Positions 1-5,241 of a DNA stretch of 6,820 bases are shown piece after piece. A program made the position numbers and the translations under genes. The stretch is from the NCBI GenBank assembly GCA_002338895.1, contig DDJH01000198.1, forward strand, positions 2,483 to 9,302, written 5' to 3'. How positions within the stretch are numbered: the stretch's first letter is position 1; every line of letters starts with the position of its first letter. Source of the stretch: Lentisphaeria bacterium UBA1829 (GTDB taxonomy: Bacteria > Verrucomicrobiota > Lentisphaeria > Victivallales > UBA1829). Under the pieces are notes generated by a model. The model saw nothing but the letters and a program-made list of their open reading frames with translations, did not search any database and was not told the origin of the DNA.

Positions 1-2
1 TT

Positions 3-2954
3 CCGGGGGTGGACAATATCGGCTATCCGTCGGAGATCTATCTTTCGGGCAAACTGCTGCCGGTCCGTCGGGAGTTTGAGCGGACGATCCGGGGGATTGT
101 GTCGAAGTTCCGCAACGATCCGTCGATCGTGATCTGGGCGATCAATCCGCTTCTCTGCTACAACCCGGAGTGGATCAATCCGAACGAGATCGACCGGGAG
201 CGCGCGCAGAACGATCTGACAACGGCAACCCTGCTGCAGGAGGCGTGGCTGCGTTCGCTCGATCCATCGCGTCTGGTTCTTCAGAGCATGGGGAGCAACA
301 CCGGCGCGATCATCGCGGTAAATCCCTATCCGACATTCAGCAATCCGATCGAGGAGTGGGAAAACTGGCCGATGCGCTGGGCTCAGCGGAAGAAAAAGCC
401 TCTTCTTCTGGAGGAGATCGCGCTGCCGTTCTGGTACAACTTCTCGAACTGGGAGGACAGCGTCTCGGGGCAGGGCACCGAGTATTTTTCGCTCCGTCAG
501 CTCTACTATGAACAGGCCGCCCGCTATTTCGGCGACGCGGTCTATGAGCGCTCCTCCCCGGATACGGACGACCGCTGCTGGAACCTTTCTTCCGGTGGGA
601 AAATCGTCCGCGACGGCGGTCAGTGCTCCCGGATGGATCCGGTGGCGCTCGCCACAAAGTGCCTCTATGCCGGACGCTGCTTGAAGGCATGGCGGATGTA
701 CGGCATCAGCGGGATCTGGCCGTTCGACGATCCCAGAGAGTTCTTCAGCTTTTTCCGGGGAAGCCGTCCGGCAGTCCACCGCGATGTGACGGTTCCGGGA
801 CTCAAACTCAAAATGACCGATCTTTCTCCCCGGTCCGGAATCAACGAACTCTTCCGGACCCTTCAGGAGGCGCAGCAGCCGTTTCTGGCTTTTCTCGGCG
901 GCGCATCCTCGCTGTTCACGGAGCGGGAGCATCTTTTCTTTGCCGGGGAAGAGGTGGAAAAACAGATGCTCTTTTCCAACGATGCGCCGGAAACGGCGTC
1001 TGTCCGTGCGGAGTGGAGTCTGATCGAGCGGAACAGCGGAAAGACCGTCGCGTCGGGATCCTGGAACGGAACACTCGCTCCCGCCGCCGTGAAACATGTC
1101 CCGTTCCGCTTCCGCATGAGCAGGCCGGGAGAGTACGAGCTGCGCTTCCTGGCCCGGAGCGGTCAGACGGTCTGCCGGGATTCGTTCCGCCTGACCGCCT
1201 TTTCGCCGCGGACACGGCCGAAAAGTCATAAAATGGTCCGCCTGTTCGATGTTCATGGAAAGACGGAGGCGCTGCTGAAGCGTGCGGGCGTGCCGTTCAC
1301 AAAGGATCTTTCCGCCCGGACGGAGACGATTCTGGTCGGAGCGCTTTCTCTGAACGAGGAGTTTCTCCGTCAGGTCGCGCGTCTCGGGATCGACCGGCAG
1401 GTCCGGGAGGGGGCGAATCTGGTGATCTTTGCGCAGAATATGGATTCGCCGATGAAGGCGTATCTGGAGGAGCGCCGGAGCCGGATGGTGTCGGTCAAGG
1501 ATTCGGCGCATCCGATCCTGAAGGGAATTCCGGAGAGCGGATTTTCCTGGTGGCGCGGAGAGCCGGAGAAGAGCGCGGCGTATCCCGCGTCCGCATCCTC
1601 CTTCGTCAATCGGCGGTTCATGCACTGGGGCAGCCGCGGGACCGTGGCGACCTTCGTGCAGGACAAGCCGGATTCCGGACGGTTCCGCGTACTGCTGGAC
1701 TGCGACGCCGATCTCTCCCGGAGCGCCCTGATGGAATATTTTGTCGGCCGGGGACGCATCCTGTTCTGCATGCTGGATCTGGAGGAGCGCTATGGGACGG
1801 ATCCGGTTGCAAGCGAGGTGGCGGATCGTCTGTTCGGGTATCTGGATCATCCGCAGAAACTCCCGGTCCGGAACGCCTGCTTCTCCGGAAAAGCGGAGGC
1901 GGGGAAGGTGCTGGACGGACTCGGATTCCGTATCCGGAAGATCGGGAACTCGGTGCCGGACGACTGCGGGCTTCTTGTTGTCGGTCCGGGATCTCCGCTG
2001 TCACTTTCGTCGCTCCGCTCCTTTGCGGAGAAGGGCGGGATTCTTCTGCTTCTGAAGCCCGGTCCGGCGCTGGAGAAGGGGCTGTTCGGGGAAATTTCCC
2101 GGAAGGAGAGGGTCCGTCTTGCCCGCCTGGATCTCCCCGGCGACTGGACGCGCGGACTCGGAAATTCGGACTGCTACTTCAATCCGGTCCGGGAACTTCC
2201 GACCTACGGCGATGCCCGGATCGCCCGTTTCAAACAGCTGGGGAAAGGCGGAGCCGGAGCTCTGCTGATTCTGCCGGAGGATTTCACACAGAATTCGTCC
2301 GTGGTGAAGGCGCGCCGGATTCTTTCGGTTCTTCTGACGAATCTCGGCGCCCCGGCGGAGGACCGTTTCTCCGTGGCGGGATTTTCCGCTCCCCGGACCG
2401 ATTTCTCCGGACAGGCGGTTCCGTTCGCCATCGATCCGGAACAGAAGGGGGAGATGCGCGGATGGCACAAAATGGAGTTCGACGATTCCGCATGGAAGAA
2501 GATCCGTCTGGGAACCTACTGGGAAAATCAGGGGATCACGATGCAGAATCCGAAATTTCAGCCCCGTCTCGGCGCACCGTATGACGGCGATGCGTTCTAC
2601 CGGATTGCGGTTGTGATTCCGGAGAGCTGGAAGGGGAGGAAACTCTATCTGGAGGCCGGACCGATCGACGATCTCGATCGCACCTGGTTCAACGGCGTGA
2701 TGATCGGTGAGACCACCGAGGCGGTTCCGAAGTACTGGGAGCTGGTCCGCCGCTATCCGATTCCCTCCGAGAGCATTCGATGGGGAAAAAAGAACGTGAT
2801 TGCACTCCGCGTTCGCGATCTGCGCTATCACGGCGGGATGCTCGGCGTATTCCGGGTGACCGACGGAAGCGCGTCCGGGGAATCCGCCCTGTTCTATCCG
2901 CTTCCGAGCCGTCTGATCTATCGTTTCGATCCGAACGCCTGGCGGCAGTGGTGA
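3..2954 (+). CDS. Multidomain GH2-like (clan GH-A) glycoside hydrolase, 5' partial
   Basis: The frame is open to the left edge (Pro-Gly precede the first GTG at 9), no ribosome binding site is visible, and the sequence opens inside a TIM barrel, so the start lies outside the window. Residues below count from GTG 9. Residues 1-250 look like the C-terminal half of a GH2-type barrel: the beta-4 motif FRNDPSIVIWAINP (34-47) matches the family pattern RNHPS..xWSxGNE, and KPLLLEE (130-136) matches the nucleophile strand, giving E136 as candidate nucleophile. The usual acid/base Glu is Pro47 here. Next come an Ig-like beta-sandwich (about 305-398), a Rossmann/GATase-like alpha/beta region (about 405-615, with HPILKGI at 501 and a GRGRILFCMLDLEERYGTDP segment near 580-599), a second alpha/beta region (about 618-785), and a C-terminal galactose-binding-type jelly roll (about 803-950, with FDDSAWK, LYLEAGPIDD and WFNGVMIG). 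The likely role is cleavage or binding of a complex glycan. Substrate and location cannot be read because the N-terminus is missing. Confidence is high for the gene, moderate for the family. Confidence 0.85.
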   Translation, partial: PGVDNIGYPSEIYLSGKLLPVRREFERTIRGIVSKFRNDPSIVIWAINPLLCYNPEWINPNEIDRERAQNDLTTATLLQEAWLRSLDPSRLVLQSMGSNTGAIIAVNPYPTFSNPIEEWENWPMRWAQRKKKPLLLEEIALPFWYNFSNWEDSVSGQGTEYFSLRQLYYEQAARYFGDAVYERSSPDTDDRCWNLSSGGKIVRDGGQCSRMDPVALATKCLYAGRCLKAWRMYGISGIWPFDDPREFFSFFRGSRPAVHRDVTVPGLKLKMTDLSPRSGINELFRTLQEAQQPFLAFLGGASSLFTEREHLFFAGEEVEKQMLFSNDAPETASVRAEWSLIERNSGKTVASGSWNGTLAPAAVKHVPFRFRMSRPGEYELRFLARSGQTVCRDSFRLTAFSPRTRPKSHKMVRLFDVHGKTEALLKRAGVPFTKDLSARTETILVGALSLNEEFLRQVARLGIDRQVREGANLVIFAQNMDSPMKAYLEERRSRMVSVKDSAHPILKGIPESGFSWWRGEPEKSAAYPASASSFVNRRFMHWGSRGTVATFVQDKPDSGRFRVLLDCDADLSRSALMEYFVGRGRILFCMLDLEERYGTDPVASEVADRLFGYLDHPQKLPVRNACFSGKAEAGKVLDGLGFRIRKIGNSVPDDCGLLVVGPGSPLSLSSLRSFAEKGGILLLLKPGPALEKGLFGEISRKERVRLARLDLPGDWTRGLGNSDCYFNPVRELPTYGDARIARFKQLGKGGAGALLILPEDFTQNSSVVKARRILSVLLTNLGAPAEDRFSVAGFSAPRTDFSGQAVPFAIDPEQKGEMRGWHKMEFDDSAWKKIRLGTYWENQGITMQNPKFQPRLGAPYDGDAFYRIAVVIPESWKGRKLYLEAGPIDDLDRTWFNGVMIGETTEAVPKYWELVRRYPIPSESIRWGKKNVIALRVRDLRYHGGMLGVFRVTDGSASGESALFYPLPSRLIYRFDPNAWRQW

Positions 2955-2970
2955 CCGGCAATGGACTCTT

Positions 2971-3004
2971 TCTCTCTCCGGATTTCCCCTCTTCCGGAGA
3001 GAGA
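2971..3004 (+). terminator. Perfect 12-bp hairpin after the GH2-like gene
   Basis: The arms 2971-2982 (TCTCTCTCCGGA) and 2993-3004 (TCCGGAGAGAGA) are exact reverse complements around a 10-nt pyrimidine loop. The hairpin begins 16 nt after the TGA stop at 2952-2954, the right place for a 3' end. Only three T residues follow the stem before CCCGGG, so it is not a textbook intrinsic terminator. It may end transcription with help from another factor, or protect the mRNA 3' end. A T7 run lies about 37 nt further downstream. Confidence 0.55.
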
Positions 3005-3016
3005 TTTCCCGGGAAA

Positions 3017-3058
3017 AGAAGAAAAGAATGGAAAAGTTCATTTTTTTCTTGTTCTTCT
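3017..3058 (+). repeat. Imperfect A+T-rich inverted repeat (purine then pyrimidine tract)
   Basis: The purine arm 3017-3028 (AGAAGAAAAGAA) is complementary to the pyrimidine arm 3046-3058 (TTCTTGTTCTTCT) apart from one bulged G at 3051. The region from about 3011 is nearly all purine, and from 3037 to 3062 nearly all pyrimidine, including a run of seven T at 3041-3047. As RNA it would form a weak A-U hairpin that could back up the stronger hairpin just upstream. As DNA, its AT-rich part lies about 50 bp before the predicted tRNA transcription start and could act as an UP element. Both roles are inferred. Confidence 0.35.
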
Positions 3059-3060
3059 CC

Positions 3061-3088
3061 TTGACAAATCCGCAAAGAGGGATATATT
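3061..3088 (+). promoter_or_regulatory. Sigma70-type promoter of tRNA-Leu, with GC-rich discriminator
   Basis: A consensus -35 box TTGACA (3061-3066) is followed after 16 bp by a -10 box TATATT (3083-3088); TATTAA at 3085-3090 gives an 18-bp spacing. The predicted start is near A3096, about 12 nt before the mature tRNA 5' end. The stretch after the -10 box, AAGCCCC (3089-3095), is C-rich. GC-rich discriminators are known from stable-RNA promoters repressed by ppGpp during the stringent response, so growth-rate control is plausible. An AT-rich tract lies upstream. Confidence 0.75.
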
Positions 3089-3107
3089 AAGCCCCATATT
3101 CGAAAGT

Positions 3108-3193
3108 GCCGACGTGGCGGAATGGCAGACGCGCTGCGTTCAGGTCGCAGTCCGTGTACACGGGTGAAGGTTCAAGTCCTTTCGTCGGCACCA
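3108..3193 (+). tRNA. tRNA-Leu, anticodon CAG
   Basis: This is a complete class II tRNA that reads CUG leucine codons. The acceptor stem GCCGACG (3108-3114) pairs fully with CGTCGGC (3183-3189), followed by A3190 and an encoded CCA (3191-3193). The D stem is GCG (3117-3119) with CGC (3130-3132) around a loop carrying the GG pair. The anticodon stem CTGCG (3134-3138) pairs with CGCAG (3146-3150) around TTCAGGT, with CAG at 3141-3143. The long variable arm (3151-3165) can form CCGT/ACGG with a GTAC loop, as expected for Leu or Ser tRNAs. The T stem is GAAGG/CCTTT (one G-U pair) around TTCAAGT. It stands alone, with a strong promoter just upstream. A73, the leucine discriminator base, agrees with the anticodon. 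Confidence 0.97.
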
Positions 3194-3218
3194 CTTTCCT
3201 TCCTCTTTCCCCTGTTTT

Positions 3219-3243
3219 CCGGTACGGACGCTTTGTGTGCCGG
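3219..3243 (+). other. Weak hairpin after tRNA-Leu
   Basis: CCGGTAC (3219-3225) can pair with GTGCCGG (3237-3243), seven pairs including one G-T, around an 11-nt loop, 25 nt after the tRNA end. No T run follows (ATAAAATG comes next), so it is not a convincing terminator. It could be a processing or 3'-trimming boundary of the tRNA precursor, or chance. Without a clear terminator here, read-through from the tRNA promoter into the PBP2 gene is possible. Confidence 0.25.
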
Positions 3244-3273
3244 ATAAAATGCGGAATTTCTTTTCGGAAACGG

Positions 3274-3302
3274 TTGATTTCTTCCGCGGAAGAGCATACA
3301 GT
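3274..3302 (+). promoter_or_regulatory. Candidate weak promoter for the PBP2 gene
   Basis: TTGATT (3274-3279) and TACAGT (3297-3302) are separated by 17 bp, a standard sigma70 spacing with near-consensus boxes. The predicted start near 3309 would give a leader of about 30 nt to ATG 3340, or about 16 nt to TTG 3325. The boxes are imperfect, so this is a candidate only; the alternative is transcription from the tRNA promoter. Confidence 0.35.
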
Positions 3303-3311
3303 ACAATTCCC

Positions 3312-3316
3312 GGGAG
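3312..3316 (+). promoter_or_regulatory. Shine-Dalgarno candidate bearing on the PBP2 start
   Basis: GGGAG at 3312-3316 ends 8 nt before an in-frame TTG at 3325, a good spacing. The first in-frame ATG (3340) has only GGAAG directly touching it and the GGGAAG at 3318-3323 sixteen nt away, both poorly placed. Spacing therefore favours TTG 3325, start-codon preference favours ATG 3340, and the two differ by five residues. Confidence 0.45.
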
Positions 3317-3339
3317 CGGGAAGATTGGATCGACGGAAG

Positions 3340-5211
3340 ATGGATGCGGCATTTTTTTCAAAAGTCAGAGTGGTGGTCATCGCCTTTTTTGTGTTTTTCA
3401 TTTATGCGGTGATCGTGATCCGGCTCTGGGCGGTCCAGGTCTGCAGCGGGGAGGAGATTCAGCAGAAGGTTTCCCGGCAGTATGTGCGCAATATCCGCAT
3501 TCCGGCGGTCCGGGGACGGATCTTCTCCTCGGACGGCGTGATGCTCGCGGGAAACACCGCTTCGTATGAGATCGTGTTTCATATTTCGGAGATGCGGCGG
3601 CCCGGAAAGCGGAGCCGGACGGTGAACCATGTGCTCTTTGAGGCGGACCGCCTGGCGGGGGCGATCGGACGGACTCCGGTGCTGACGCGGGAGAAGATCA
3701 ACCGCCATATGAATTATTATCCGGGTCTTCCGATCACCGTGTTCAAGGACATCACCGCATTCGAGCTGGCCAAGGCCTACGAGCTTTCGCCGATGATCCG
3801 CGGAATGGATATCGTGACTACGCCGGTACGGACGTACCCGCACGGAAAGCTGGCCGGACAGCTGATCGGATATGTGGGGCGCGAGGATCCCCGGTCTGCG
3901 GAAGACCGCCTGAGCTACTTTTACTATGTCCCGGACACCGTGGGCAGAGCCGGACTGGAACGGGCGTATGACACCTGGGATCCCGCAAGACTGGTCTCCG
4001 GCCCGCCGCTGGCCGCCGGAGCGGAGAATCCGGATATTCCCAACGAGCGGCGCTCACTTCTCCGGGGATTCCCCGGGAAAAAACTGGTGCTGGTCGACAG
4101 CCGGGGATTTGTCCGGGAGACCATCGGAGCCGAGATCCCCGCCGAAAACGGAAAGGATCTGATTCTGACACTGGACTTCCGCGCCCAGAAGATTGCGGAA
4201 TCGCTGCTGGAGGGCGTGACCGGAGCCATCGTGCTTCTGGATGCGTCCAACGGAGATATTCTGGCGATGGCTTCCAGTCCGTCGTACGATCCGTCGGAGT
4301 TTGTGCCGCGCATTTCGACGGCCGATTATGCGCGCCTTCGCAACGATCCGCGCAAGCCGCTGTTCAACCGGGCGTTTCAGGGGGCGTTCAGTCCGGGATC
4401 GATCATCAAGCCTCTGGTGGGGATCTCCATGCTGGAGAACGGGGGAAATGCGGAGCAGACGGTGTATTGCGACGGGTATACGCGCGTCGGAGGACATCCG
4501 ATCCGCTGCTGGATCAAGGCCGACGGACACGGAGAGGTGACGCTCCAGGATGCTCTGGCGGTCTCCTGCAACGATTATTTTATTGAAACGGGACTGCAAC
4601 TGGGTGTGGATCGACTGGCAGAGACCTTCCGGAGCGCCGGAATCGGGTCGAAAACGGGGCTGATTCTTTCCGAGACGGCAGGACGCCTTCCCTCCCGCTC
4701 CCACAAGCGGCGCTGGACCTCGTTCGACACGGCTCTGATCTCCATCGGGCAGGGCGATGTGCTGCTTTCGCCTCTTCAGGCTGCGCTTTACTCCGCTGCC
4801 ATCGCCAACGGTGGAACACTCTGGAAGGCCAATCTTCTGAAAAAGGTATTGAATGCGGGAGGAAGCGTCTTATATTCGGAACGTCCCAGAGCGCGCGGCC
4901 GTCTGGCGGCGTCGCCCGAAACGCTGGAGAAGATCCGCTACGGGATGTTCCTCTCCGTCAACTCGGATATCGGAGGGTCGAAACGCGCGCGAAACCGGGC
5001 TATTTCGCTTTCCGGAAAAACCGGAACCGCCGAGGTCGGTCCGCGCGCAACCCGCTACAAGAACACCTGGTTCATCGGATTCGGCACCCATCGCTCCCAG
5101 ACCTATGCGATTGCAATTCTGGTGGAACACGGCGCCTCGGGCGGAAAAACCTGTGCTCCGCTCGCCGCACGGTTCTTTACCGAGTGGCTCGGCGAAAAGA
5201 CGGAGCAATAA
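3340..5211 (+). CDS. mrdA: Penicillin-binding protein 2 (peptidoglycan DD-transpeptidase)
   Basis: This class B PBP is 623 residues from ATG 3340 (628 from TTG 3325), close to the usual PBP2 length (about 630). It crosslinks peptidoglycan stems in the periplasm and normally works with the glycosyltransferase RodA and MreC in the elongasome. A short cytoplasmic start and one membrane anchor (about residues 11-27) precede the pedestal/dimerisation region, with RGRIFSSDG at 58-66 and an LIGYVG motif at 175-180. The transpeptidase domain (about 270-615) carries all three motifs: SIIK (catalytic S354, K357), SCN (409-411) and KTG (560-562). D378, C390, H397 and C410 match the positions of the zinc site described in PBP2 of some Gram-negatives, which favours PBP2 over FtsI. 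A Pro-rich stretch at about 212-238 looks like an insert relative to typical PBP2. The longer open frame back to 3106 is rejected because it runs through the tRNA. No mreBCD or rodA is in view. Confidence 0.93.
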   Translation: MDAAFFSKVRVVVIAFFVFFIYAVIVIRLWAVQVCSGEEIQQKVSRQYVRNIRIPAVRGRIFSSDGVMLAGNTASYEIVFHISEMRRPGKRSRTVNHVLFEADRLAGAIGRTPVLTREKINRHMNYYPGLPITVFKDITAFELAKAYELSPMIRGMDIVTTPVRTYPHGKLAGQLIGYVGREDPRSAEDRLSYFYYVPDTVGRAGLERAYDTWDPARLVSGPPLAAGAENPDIPNERRSLLRGFPGKKLVLVDSRGFVRETIGAEIPAENGKDLILTLDFRAQKIAESLLEGVTGAIVLLDASNGDILAMASSPSYDPSEFVPRISTADYARLRNDPRKPLFNRAFQGAFSPGSIIKPLVGISMLENGGNAEQTVYCDGYTRVGGHPIRCWIKADGHGEVTLQDALAVSCNDYFIETGLQLGVDRLAETFRSAGIGSKTGLILSETAGRLPSRSHKRRWTSFDTALISIGQGDVLLSPLQAALYSAAIANGGTLWKANLLKKVLNAGGSVLYSERPRARGRLAASPETLEKIRYGMFLSVNSDIGGSKRARNRAISLSGKTGTAEVGPRATRYKNTWFIGFGTHRSQTYAIAILVEHGASGGKTCAPLAARFFTEWLGEKTEQ

Positions 5212-5241
5212 GGCCGCTGTCTGAATGGGGACTTCCCTTCC

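Noticed and set aside
1550..2584. 344-residue plus-strand open frame
   Set aside because: Arg/Gly/Ser-rich out-of-frame reading of the GH2-like gene, with no motif and no ribosome binding site.
2001..3041. 346-residue minus-strand open frame
   Set aside because: It lies opposite the GH2-like gene, has no recognisable domain and is a typical shadow in GC-rich coding DNA.
3106..3339. N-terminal extension of the PBP2 frame to a start at 3106
   Set aside because: It would translate straight through the tRNA-Leu gene; the membrane-anchor start near 3325/3340 fits PBP2 length and architecture.
2955..3339. CRISPR, att site or insertion sequence near the tRNA
   Set aside because: tRNA genes are common integration sites, but no repeated tRNA 3' fragment, integrase gene or terminal inverted repeats are visible.
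3087..3401. Minus-strand open frames over the tRNA (104 and 73 residues)
   Set aside because: They are antisense to tRNA-Leu and the PBP2 start. Their peptides (such as KGLEPSPVYTD) are of the kind produced by antisense tRNA translation and recur as misannotations.
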